A stretch of DNA of 64,000 nt from Hofstenia miamia. Its lineage: Eukaryota; Xenacoelomorpha; Acoela. The stretch covers positions 635,645 through 699,644 of the forward strand of contig SCFE01000042.1 of the NCBI GenBank assembly GCA_004352715.1, written 5' to 3'. Below the pieces are notes generated by a model that was not told where the DNA came from, did not search any database, and was given only the letters and a program-made list of their open reading frames with translations. Shown here one piece after another: positions 32,701 to 45,300 of this stretch (the stretch's first letter is position 1; the number at the start of each line of letters is the position of its first letter). Position numbers and translations under genes: made by a program.

Positions 32701-35700
32701 AATCAGAATTTTTGAATTCTTACTTCATTTGTCATACAAAATACTAATAAAGAAATGGCAAGAGAGGTCGCAAGACGACAAGAAAATTGTAGCCGATACT
32801 AAAAAGAAAATTCAAAATGAATTTAAAAAAAGAAATGGTGCTCCTGGTGGACACTCCCAAAACAGTTTTTGGAAACACAACTGATGGAAATGCATCAATA
32901 AGATTTTTTTCTGGTCCTGAAACTTCTTCTCGCATCACGGGAGTTGACATCAGACTTATTAAAAGGTTTAACATCATCTTAAAGACTTTATCGAGCGGGC
33001 ACAAAATTGATGTCAAAAAATTCGAAAGCTTTGCCGAACAGACAGCAAAGCTTTATGTCGAATTGTATGAATGGTACCCAATGACTCCAACAATACATAA
33101 GATACTGAAACATGGGGCTAACACTAATTGGTCACGCTATATCGCCTATTGGCCAATTATCGGAAGAAGCAGCTGAAGCCCGAAATAAATATTTTCGTAC
33201 CTATAGACAAGATTATTCGAGAAAGTTTTCACGAAAATGTTGCAATAGAGATATTTTCAATAGGCTGCTCCTAACATCCCATCCTTTGTTGAGCAGTACC
33301 AGAAAGTATTGTAAGAAAAAAATTAAAACCTTTTCTAGAGAAACTCTGGCGTTCTTACTTCCTGAAGATGAGGATACATCTTCAAGTGAATACGAATCTA
33401 ATTTGTTTTATTTGTTTTTCATGTGAATCAATTTTAGTTTTAACAATGTTATTCAGTTAACATGTTACAAGTTTCATTTAAGAATATATTGTATTTGATT
33501 TCATGATTCCTTATTTATTAATTGTTTATAAATATAGTAGTAGTACTGTATAATGTTTTTCATTCACTCCTTAATGGAAAATATCAAAAAATATTTTTGA
33601 TCAACTTTTGAGGTGAAATGCATTTATTTGATGTTCATATGATGAGCATGTAAGAAATGTTCGATTTAAGATGGCTTTGATCGTATTTCTTTTATGTATC
33701 AAGTCACAATGTGATGGAAAAGGAATATAAAGTCCAGTATTTTTGGGTTTCTTATGCCATTTCGTTGCAAATTCGTTTTTAGTTTTAATAATTTCAAAAT
33801 CTAGGAAACTTAATCTTTTATTTTGTTCCTTTTCAACTAAATTTCTTACATGCTCATCATATGAAAATCTAATAAATGCATTTGAAGCAATATCAAACAT
33901 CTTGTTAAGAAATGGATATCCACAAAAAATGATTAAAATGGGAAATGGATAGAATATTTCGTAATAAATCACAACCAAGAAAAAATCAATTAGAAGAGAG
34001 AATAACTTGGAAACTACCGTATATTAACATCAAATTCTGTAACTACCTTAAAAAAGAAGATCCAACAATGTAATCCAGAATTTAGTGTCAAGAATATGCC
34101 AATATTTCAAACTCTAAAGACATCGCATTTTCTCAAAAACAAAGACTTTATTCAAAATCCTTTAGTTTCCTCATGCGTATACAATTCTAAATGTGATGAA
34201 TGTGAAAGTTCATACATTGGGAAAACGAGAAGGCAATTAGAATACAGAATTTCAGAGCATATGCGAGGTCATCTTCAATCAGAAATATATATATATATAT
34301 ATANNNNNNNNNNNNNNNNNNNNNNNNNNNNNNNNNNNNNNNNNNNNNNNNNNNNNNNNNNNNNNNNNNNNNNNNNNNNNNNNNNNNNNNNNNNNNNNNN
34401 NNNNNNNNNNNNNNNNNNNNNNNNNNNNNNNNNNNNNNNNNNNNNNNNNNNNNNNNNNNNNNNNNNNNNNNNNNNNNNNNNNNNNNNNNNNNNNNNNNNN
34501 NNNNNNNNNNNNNNNNNNNNNNNNNNNNNNNNNNNNNNNNNNNNNNNNNNNNNNNNNNNNNNNNNNNNNNNNNNNTATATATATATATACTTAAACTGTG
34601 AAGTTTGTTACGATCATTCGCTAGACAGTGTTGCTCAATCCCAATGCGCCAAAAAGAAATTTTTGTTATCAGCAAGTCTCAACCTGATTCGAAATTTCGA
34701 ATGCACGCGGGGGTCCTATATGATATAGTACTTGTGATAGGATACCAAAGATGAAGAAACGTTTGAGAAATTGACGCATTAAGTGTAGTATGAGCCGCTT
34801 TTGTTGGGGTATCTAGTTATGCCAACGTACTGCACTTAATAAGAAATTCTATTCTATTCTATTCTATAGTATTTTCATTTATTATTATAAAATAATATGA
34901 TTTTATGGACATACAAAACTGTATTCACTGAGTGGGATAATTTGCTGTAGCCCTTTTGTCAAACAATCTAATGCTTCTTGACAAGTTCTCAATAACTTTA
35001 TTTAATTAATGTGTTGGCTCAACACATAATCCCGTAACAAAAAATTGTAATATATTAAGCCTTATTACTAAAAGATTTTATTAGTATTTTTCCAGATGTT
35101 AATAAAAATCAATGGACAAGCGTGCACTAAACATCAGATCGTGTTGAGATGCCAAAAATTGTTTTTATCCGCCTCTCCCAATTGCCTACCCGTCTTATAG
35201 AAAAAACCTACCAGTATCATGGTCGTCATATTGTGAATACGCTTTTGTAGATTTTAAGTTATTAATATACACTTGCTGACCTAATTATCTCAAAAGATTC
35301 AACTACTGGACTGAATTGAACATAGAAGCAGTCAATATAAAATTTTAATATACATAATAAGATCTGCAAGGTTAATTATTTTGTTTTCTTGTTTAGAAAA
35401 ACTATTGGAGTATGTCACTGTGATGGTTTGCATTGCTCACAAAGGAAAGCCACTCGCTGGTGTAATTCATAGACCATTTTCACATGAAACCTGTACGTAT
35501 ACACAATATTTTTGAAAAGTTAAAGCAAATTTATTGCTAATATGTATATAACGTTTATAAACTAACACATTACAAAAATACATACAAAACTATTTACATA
35601 TGCATTATTAATTAAAGGGCAATTTTATAAATAATTTGACCATGCATTGAGTTTATTATCTATGCCCAATAATTTTTGTTTATTCAATAACATTTGTTAG

Positions 35701-35930
35701 ATTTTTTTGAAACAACATTTTGCAATATCACATTTCTGCAATTAAAACATAATTTTATCAATCTGCACCTAACTTGCTCTATGCATGTTACAGTAGGAAT
35801 TCCTATATTTCAGTGCATTTGTGAAATTTTTTCTTCACTTACGTAACCTCATAAAAACTCTAAAATTGCTAGATCTTACATGCATTTACTGAAAAATTCA
35901 TCTTCATAATTCTAACCCGAATTCCATACA

Positions 35931-35966
<36 letters not shown>

Positions 35967-38900
35967 TGCTATACAGTGGGGCAAAAATTATCCGACACAA
36001 AGGAAAAACTTTATTTAATTAAAACCCATTCAACAAAATAACAAACAAACACTAATCTAATGTAATTTTACGTGGGAAATAAAAATATCATATCAAAACA
36101 ACAATATTATTAAATGTTGGCTTGACAATTGCAATTTTGTAAAAGTTAAGGTTCAAAAAGTATCCAACACATCGTAAAAAATTTACTCAATACTTCGTCA
36201 TGTGATCTTTAGCAGCCAAAACTACTTTTAAACGATTTGAATACTTGTCAATAAGTATAGCACATATGCTAATAGGAATTTTAGCCCACTCTTCCTTTCA
36301 TGCTTCTTTCATTTGGATCTCTCTCTTGTACCCTCAATTTCAATTCCCGTCACAGATTTTCAATCGGATTGAGGTCAGGTGATTGACTTGGCCATTACAA
36401 TAACTCAATGTCCCTCTCCTGAAACAATGCATGTGCTTAGGGTCATTGTCCTGTTTGAATNNNNNNNNNNNNNNNNNNNNNNNNNNNNNNNNNNNNNNNN
36501 NNNNNNNNNNNNNNNNNNNNNNNNNNNNNNNNNNNNNNNNNNNNNNNNNNNNNNNNNNNNNNNNNNNNNNNNNNNNNNNNNNNNNNNNNNNNNNNNNNNN
36601 NNNNNNNNNNNNNNNNNNNNNNNNNNNNNNNNNNNNNNNNNNNNNNNNNNNNNNNNNNNNNNNNNNNNNNNNNNNNNNNNNNNNNNNNNNNNNNNNNNNN
36701 NNNNNNNNNNNNNNNNNNNNNNNNNNNNNNNNNNNNNNNNNNNNNNNNNNNNNNNNNNNNNNNNNNNNNNNNNNNNNNNNNNNNNNNNNNNNNNNNNNNN
36801 NNNNNNNNNNNNNNNNNNNNNNNNNNNNNNNNNNNNNNNNNNNNNNNNNNNNNNNNNNNNNNNNNNNNNNNNNNNNNNNNNNNNNNNNNNNNNNNNNNNN
36901 NNNNNNNNNNNNNNNNNNNNNNNNNNNNNNNNNNNNNNNNNNNNNNNNNNNNNNNNNNNNNNNNNNNNNNNNNNNNNNNNNNNNNNNNNNNNNNNNNNNN
37001 NNNNNNNNNNNNNNNNNNNNNNNNNNNNNNNNNNNNNNNNNNNNNNNNNNNNNNNNNNNNNNNNNNNNNNNNNNNNNNNNNNNNNNNNNNNNNNNNNNNN
37101 NNNNNNNNNNNNNNNNNNNNNNNNNNNNNNNNNNNNNNNNNNNNNNNNNNNNNNNNNNNNNNNNNNNNNNNNNNNNNNNNNNNNNNNNNNNNNNNNNNNN
37201 NNNNNNNNNNNNNNNNNNNNNNNNNNNNNNNNNNNNNNNNNNNNNNNNNNNNNNNNNNNNNNNNNNNNNNNNNNNNNNNNNNNNNNNNNNNNNNNNNNNN
37301 NNNNNNNNNNNNNNNNNNNNNNNNNNNNNNNNNNNNNNNNNNNNNNNNNNNNNNNNNNNNNNNNNNNNNNNNNNNNNNNNNNNNNNNNNNNNNNNNNNNN
37401 NNNNNNNNNNNNNNNNNNNNNNNNNNNNNNNNNNNNNNNNNNNNNNNNNNNNNNNNNNNNGATCGCATTCATATATTTTAATATATTTACTTATTTATTT
37501 TTCTTGACACTTTGTATAGCAAGGCCCTATCATATGTACAACAATTTCATATTAACTGTAATGCATAACACTTTCAAGCAGATCTATAATTTAAGAATTG
37601 ACTTACTAAACATGGTTGAAATATTATTAATAATGAACATACTGGATTTGTAAGCATTCAAAAATTTAGGATAAATATTTATCAAAATATAAATCTGCTG
37701 CAGTGCAATCAAGATTGCATTAATAATTATTAATGAAGTCGTGTGCCCTGCTTAAGCACAGGAGCTCACAAGTTAGTGAATTTCGTTGAAATAAGTAAAG
37801 AATACATTGTATCAAATAATGTAATACTGTTGATTAGGGTGGATTGTTTTAGGGGGAACCAGATTTTTTAGAATGATGTAACTTGGGGTTCTAAAACGTG
37901 CCAATGATCGTAAAAATGCTTTATGTGAATTATCAGACAGAAACTAAAAGTTTTAGAGGTTCCTATATTATTTTGAAATTTGTGAGTAACTGTTTCCAAA
38001 TATTTCAAAACCAATTCTCCATATTTTAAGACATGGTATTGAAATGAAATGATTACTTGACAGTTTAAAATGTTTTTTGAGGTCATATAAACAATTGATA
38101 CAAATATGATGAAAATCAATCATGATCTAGAGGTTCCTATAAGACAGAAGGTCTTATAAAAAATCCAAGTTTCATGGATCTATCGACTTTTCAACGAAAT
38201 TTTAGAGTTTCTCTGTTTTCAAAGTTGTTAAAAGCAATAATAAATTCCTTGCAATATTATGGAAAGGAAACTAAACATATTTTCCATCATTTATTATCAG
38301 ACAGTACATAAAACTATTCTCTATTTTTTAAATTACACAAGAAAAATATTCGAAACAAGCAAGCGAAAATTTTGTACAATTAAATTATTCATTCTAACAT
38401 AGTCCTTTTTGGAATTGAATGCCGGAATTCGTTTGCGGGATGATATCCGGGAGCGAATAAATCCTTCTCTTGCTTCTTGACCACAAACTAGTTCAGAAGC
38501 TTCGGAGACCAACTTGATCGCACGTTCAACAGCCTGTGTGTGAAGAGGCATTTCTTCGACTTCAAAAGTGGCTCGAGTTAAGATGAAGTTTTCAATTTCT
38601 TCTAATGTGAATTTTCTTGTCAATGGTGGCTCTGACACAAATTGTTGCCAATCGATCATATTCACATAGTTCTCGCACTCAAAGTTCAATTTTGGCAGAG
38701 AAAATTTTCTGATTTTACTTTGATGTGTCAACTCATTTCTTGCTTTTTTGATTTTTCTCCATGCGAGTTCTCGAATGTGCGGCATGCTATCAGAAAGCAT
38801 CTACAAAAGAAGATTTTGGGCTGTGAAAAAATGGCTTTCGCCATATTTAACATAAAATTTACATTTGATTTCAAACCACATTGGAGTATAGAAATTCCTT

Positions 38901-41162
38901 ACAAAATGGCCTCACTGGGAAATTCGGTGGCAACATATAGGCGAAGAAGTCTGGTAGCAGTCGTTAACCATCTTGCATGGTTCAAATTTCGTGGTGAACC
39001 ATTTGCAAAGTCGGTTGATATTGAACCTTCTCTAACAGATGCATGAATTTCATATAAATACTTCTGGTCAGTACTTAAAGATTTCTTATTAATTGATGGC
39101 AATTCATCCCCAGTAATCGGTTAAAACTCTATAACAGGTTGTGTCTCGCAAGCTGCCAATTCTTTTCCGATGGGCCCTGTGAAGCAATGGGGACCGCTAG
39201 TTTTCCCATCAAGTGAGGATAACAAATGGCGCAATGGAAATTCTTTAGCATGTAACATACATACAATCCAATGCAATGGGCGACCGGCCTTTTCTTCCAT
39301 AAGTTTGATGATTCCGCCACTAGTACCAGTATTAGTTGCAGTTCCATGACATCCTACTGCTAATAATGTGCTGAACCTGATATCATTTTTTTCAAAAAAA
39401 TCTGTCAGAGCATCTGCGATTCCACGAGCCGTTCCATGTCTTGGTACTAAATATCCTATATAGTCTGAGTTAGGTTCGCTTATCAGTGAAATATGTTCCT
39501 CTGTAATTTTTTATATAATACTTCCCATCTTTCTTCAATGAAGTAAGCGTTTTGTCTCTCTTCCCGTCAAAATAAATTGCTTTTATTGAGTGATTTAGTA
39601 TCTCATGTTTTGATCTGATGTTCTTCCTTTCTCTTCTAACGTTATTCCGGTCTATCACATTCTCTGTATTTTCCTCATCAATTATTCCAATGTCCTCCAA
39701 TAGAGAGGTTGATAATAGAGCAGCTCCTCTGTCAGAAATGCCAACTCTATCACATGCTTCAGAAAAACATGGGAAGATTCTGGGCCTCTTCGCTGGCGGC
39801 TCAGGAATATCTGTGGAAGCACCGTCATAATTTAATTCCTTTTCGATTCGTCTCAATGATGATTTTGGTGGTTTAAATTCGTCTTCACTTTCAGTAGCAG
39901 AATTCGTAACGTTTGAAACTTCCGAGGTTGTTTTTCTAATGAGGTGTACTTCCTGGCAATTGTCAGGGACTTCTTGAATCATTCGTTTCCTTTTCCGTTC
40001 TTGCAGTCGTTGAATTTGAGCTGTAGCTACTAAATCAAGTCCTCCAATAAACATTTTTCTTTCACTGCGCTGATCTTTCAAAAAACTCTGTTCTATTATA
40101 GGTACCTTCTTTTCCTTCAAACAAACGCAAGTCTGGAAACTATAGCATTTACATGAACAAAAATCGAATAAAGATTTAGAGGCATCTTTAAATGCATTTA
40201 GTTTCGTTTTCTGCGACTCTAAGGTAGACTTATAGTTTTTCATCACTGACTGGTACTTGGTGTGATATTCTAAGATCAGTTTATTTACTCTTTCAGTACT
40301 TACAATTGGAATTGATGCCCTCCCATAAATTTCAATCACTCGATTTGTGACTATTGTCACTATCTCTTTTGCTGATGGATCTTTGCCATTTTCACGTTTC
40401 TTTTCCTGTTTATACCATAAAATGCACTTTAATATGTCTTCACGATTAGTTCATCCGAGACGCCATTGCAACACCACGGCTGATGCAATTCACAACTGAT
40501 GAGTAGGGCAAGGCAAATGGCAATTGGTCAATCACTCTCTTGTGGTCAGAATGCTTAACTGGAATGCATTTGAAGAGAAAACGAGTCGTTGGGCGCTCTA
40601 TTGTGTGTGCTTCGGTTGTCGCTGAAAGCGCTAAATCGAATCGTTATCGCTGATTGGTCAAATTTTAGGTCAAAATTTGCCTTGCCCTACTGATGACAGC
40701 TGCGTCATCTCGTTCGTATAACATGTTTCAAACACGTTTCAAACTTGTTAAAAACTCGTAAATTATTATATTTTACATTACTGTTATGCTATTAACCAGA
40801 TAATATTACTAATAAACTGTTCGAAATACTCTAAAGTCAATTAATCGTAATTTGTGTACAGATTCTTGTCTCAGTGAAATTTCTTATTTTATTGTATTTT
40901 GATGCGTTTTATTCTATGACATAGGAACCTCTAGATATTTTCTGATCTGATTCATATTTGAAATAATTGCTTATTGTATTGTTTGGACTTGTTTTATGCC
41001 TCACGGAAAACGATTTTATAACATTTATCCAAAAAAGCATTTTTTTAAGTTTGGCCGTTTTTTTGCTTATATGCCAAATTTCAATGGAATATAGGAACCT
41101 CTAAATATAATTATATTAACTTCATATCCAGGGAAATATGTTTCTATATCCATTAGCATGTT

Positions 41163-41199
<37 letters not shown>

Positions 41200-42329
41200 A
41201 TTCGAGCTTGAGTGCATTTGCAAAAAATATATCACGTTCATTGTAAAATGGTATAAAATAAATCGCGTTTAGTGCAAAAAAAATAAGAAGCCATCAGTGC
41301 ATTTGTATAATGACATAAGTCGCGCTGAGTGCAATGGAATATGCTTTGCAATTTTTTAATATTTTAACTACTTATAACAAAGGTAATACTTAATTTCAAA
41401 TACTTAGTAGAGTTTTCAATTTTCATGTAAATTTTCTTACATTTTGACACATGTCTTTAAACAGAAAATTAATCTTTCAAATGCTCAAGATTGACCTTAT
41501 CTCTTCCTTAATAAATGGACCATTTACTTCCGAAGAAATTTTAATAATATTTTACCCTATCCTGATCATTTGTAATCTCCCGGAAACTAAATAAGTTGTA
41601 TGAGTTTCTTTCATTTTCTTTGAAAATTCACTATCTAGTGTGGACGTTCTGCGTTTTCTCCCATTGCATTGAACAATTTTGCGAAAGTTAAACATGTTCT
41701 AACACGCATGAATCAAGGCCGGCATTTCATTAATTTAATCCTAAACATGATTTATTTCTCCAGTACAACGTTATTCTGAGTGTACCTTCAAACCCCACAT
41801 GAAAAGTTTTGTAGAATTTTTTGCTAAAATCAATTATTTTATTTATATTGTATACTATACATACACCGTATTTTTAGATTTGCTTATTGTAAGTGCATCA
41901 TGTAATTGTCTCAACCTGTTGGTCTTACAATATTTACACTCTAACAGCTGTCGGATTAGTAATTGACACGTTAGTAAAAAAGACTAACAAAATACACAAG
42001 TGCAAATTGGAGTTTACCTCTTAAAATTCTTCATTAATCTATTGAAACACGTTTCAACCTATTCATTGTTAAGAGACTGAAAAGAGATGATTTCAATTAA
42101 TGCTTCTCGAAAATGTCTAAGCTTTATTAATACTTCTATTAGGGTTGCAATGAATGGGTACTCAATTTTTTCAAGTTGGTGGATTCTAGCTACGTTTATA
42201 TATTCCTAGAAATACATAAAGCAACAGCTTACTGATGAATCCCATTTGCTGTGATATGCAAAACTTGTTTAATACTACTCCATTGTACAAAAGCAATAAA
42301 ATGAGTTTGCTTGAGATCAATATTTTACA

Positions 42330-42366
<37 letters not shown>

Positions 42367-45300
42367 AGTGTCAGAGTTTATTAAATACTATAACATTTTG
42401 ATCAATATCTTGTCTGGTGGTTTGACATCAAATACATCATTAAAAACTAGAGTCAACACATCTTTTCATACATCTTGGAGACGTCGTCATGCCATTTTTC
42501 ATTCGGAGTACTTGGCGTACAACGAACACGCTCATGACGAAAGCAATATCGGCAGAAAAACATTTTTTATGGCTGCCATTTTTTCGTTTATGTCTGGTAC
42601 GATCTTTAAAAAAATTATTTACACACGCTAGTGAGAGAGAATTTTAAATGGATTCAAATACAACGTTTTTTCAATTATTTATATTTACATCAGAAGTCTT
42701 AAATTTCTTCAGCAAGGCGACTGCATTTGAGATCTCCTCATCTAATGATGAGTCAACATCACAAACATCTGTTGCTGCTTAAAGGAAAAATCCCCCTTGG
42801 TACAATTTTGTCTATAGTCATGCGGCATGCCTGAGCCATTTCAATTAGTGAAGAAATCAGTTACGCTCAAAGTAAGGGTTAACTGCGACAAATATAAATC
42901 TAAATTTAATATTGATTGTTATACGCATTAATGCAAATATTCCATAATTTACGGACATCACAATGAAGTATCGAAATAATATTTCTCTCTGTTAATCCTT
43001 TCAGTGCCGTTATCCCAAATAAATTTTTTGAAGCCTTTTAATGAGTTTTTAATGTGTAAAAAGTGGTAAAATCATATTGCGTACATCAAGTTGGGATTGA
43101 CAAGCAAATATATATATAAGTTGCAATCATTTGGTCTTGTAAGTCTACACCTCACGAGTGTCACCAGTCATTTCTACCCATCCAACTAAATCAGTTCGCA
43201 AGAATTTGTGGTTCTGGAATCAATTTTAAAAGATACTTTCAACATAATTGGATAATTACCGCAGATGAAAAAGCAAGCAAGTAATCAGTTAACAAAGATA
43301 CAACCAAAACGTATAAATGATTAACGGAAAACGTATACATGCGTTTACAGCCATTTATACTACTTTGCCGTTCGTTTTCGAGTGCAAAACTACCGATATT
43401 TGAAATACATTTTTTTGGAAAACTTGATTGTTCTCAAAAAAGTTTTTTACGGAAAATATAGAGCATGCACTAATGTTAGAAAAATTTTGTTATCGATTTA
43501 CTTTGGGATAAATCACATGCAATTGAACGTAGCATATACAAACACAAAATGTATTGTGTAACACATGCAGTTTAAATCACATCTTTAGTAATTTGTAAAA
43601 TTAATCTATCTGCCTATTAACTGGTTCAGTAAAGTAAAAAATTTTCTACGCTAAATTATTGTTTTGAATTTAAACGACACAAGATTGTACATATAACTAA
43701 AGGGTTAAGGCAACTTCGGATGTTAAATTTTGCTTACTGATTGTTTAGCATAGCTTTCTGAGATAAATTCCAAATTCAGTTTATCTGAATAATATGCAAT
43801 TATGTCTTAATACATATCGTAAATCGATCAATTTGTAGTAAATACTATGTTGGTTGGAAAATCGAGCTGCAGTAAGCAACAATGCTTGACATCAATAATG
43901 TGTAGAATGTTTATTCTAAATTGGAAGCAGTCCCCATCTCCATTGACGCGTCAATTATACATTTTGAATGAATTATGAGAGTTTATTGACAGTATTTTTT
44001 CAGTACATCCCATGTCACTCTTAACCCCAATACCCAATCACCAATGTACGAATGATTCGTTCTTATTTATAATAGTATTATGCCACGATAACTTCTCCTT
44101 TTTATAAACGAATTTATTTTCTTTTCAAATTGCAATAGGATTAGTCAATCAAGCATTAAATTTGAATTAGAATAATGCTGTTTAAATTATGCAATGTTAA
44201 ACCTGAGTCCATTGTCTCTATTTGTTGTCTAGATTCCTAAAACCTTTCTTTTTAATATATATTGTTACTTTGTACGTACAAGTTGTCATAATAATGGGAT
44301 CGCCGATATTTTTGTATAATATACTATTAGATGTTTGTATTTTCAGGGCTAGAACAGTCTATGTTTCCACTGCAGGTATCGTCAGAAACTTGTTGCTCTT
44401 ATTTGAGAAAAAAATTCAATTGATTGAAATACAGTAGTCAAACCAAAGAGAAACAGGACCGTAAGCATTATTTTCTGATTGAGAGCGATATCTCAGCTTT
44501 GATCAATTTGACCAAATTTTCGAGACATTGATAAAATACATCCTGAAAATGCTTTTTTTCAGTTACACAATTTTTTGATTTACTCAAATGAAATCAGTGG
44601 TGAAAACCTGTCGGAAGGGGGCCATCCCTTGCGTGTTCCACTGAAAAAAAATGTGAACCTAGCAAGGGCTATTTCTAATTTTTGAACAAAACTTTATATT
44701 TGATGCTCATGCAAATGCTTCTAATTTTCTTTTTATTGAGTTTTGTTTCACTTCTATGACATGAAGTATACTATGCGTTAATGTTTGACTATTTGTTGGC
44801 GATTGAGTAATTTCTAAATTATTTACTATTGTTTTAAACACAAAAGCAAATGTTTGGTGATGTACCAGCTGTGCAAATAATGTTACGCGCACTGTGTCTT
44901 GAACTCGCACATTAAGGATGTATCTCCTCATCTACAGAAAGCTCATGTACATTAAATAAATGCTTAGATATTACTGTTTGGCTGGAGTATTACTTTTTAA
45001 AATTAGTGTTAAATCGAATGCCAGGTAACCATAGGAATAATTAAAGTAATACATTTTGTGAAACATTTCTGTGATATTTCATTTACAAACTACCCGAAGG
45101 GAAAATATTGCGAAAATTGTATATTAATGTAAAAATGTTTAATTTTCGCAGTTTAGTTACACACAACGCTATATATTTTTATTACCAATGATTTCAAAAA
45201 TTATCACAAAATTATTCAAATTTGGTAAAATCACTACTTTGTTGCACACACTCAATTTGTTTTAAAAAAGTGTGTCCATTTTCATTTCTTTTGTATATTC

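Larger units (their letters stand above)
29921..35396. other. BPNT2 intron (5.5 kb) with Transib and Penelope insertions
   Basis: Nothing is recognised at 29921-30650. A CAGGGTTGGCAAATAAAAAA-like end at about 30653 resembles a hAT terminus but has no partner. Then come Transib (30848-33619), Penelope (33620 to about 34868), and unassigned AT-rich sequence to 35396. Confidence 0.7.
37952..41105 (-). mobile_element. Unclassified DNA transposon with 31-bp TIRs (3,154 bp), copy 2
   Basis: The left end TTTAGAGGTTCCTATATT (from 37952) and the reverse complement of the right end (41105 inward) match over about 31 bp with three mismatches, continuing TTGAAATTTG. A second inverted pair, TCTAGAGGTTCCTAT (38126-38140 and 40921-40935), is exact over 15 bp and about 170 bp further in, giving a double-ended IR/DR-like structure. 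The pseudogene at 38333-40446 lies between. No clear target duplication can be read, because the terminal TTTAGAGG may include it. A MITE (40503-40690) is nested near the right end. It is antisense to BPNT2 in its large intron. Confidence 0.75.

Noticed and set aside
42311-42631. 106-codon plus-strand ORF in the BPNT2 intron
   Set aside because: It begins in a TA repeat, has no motif and no splice signals fitting BPNT2.
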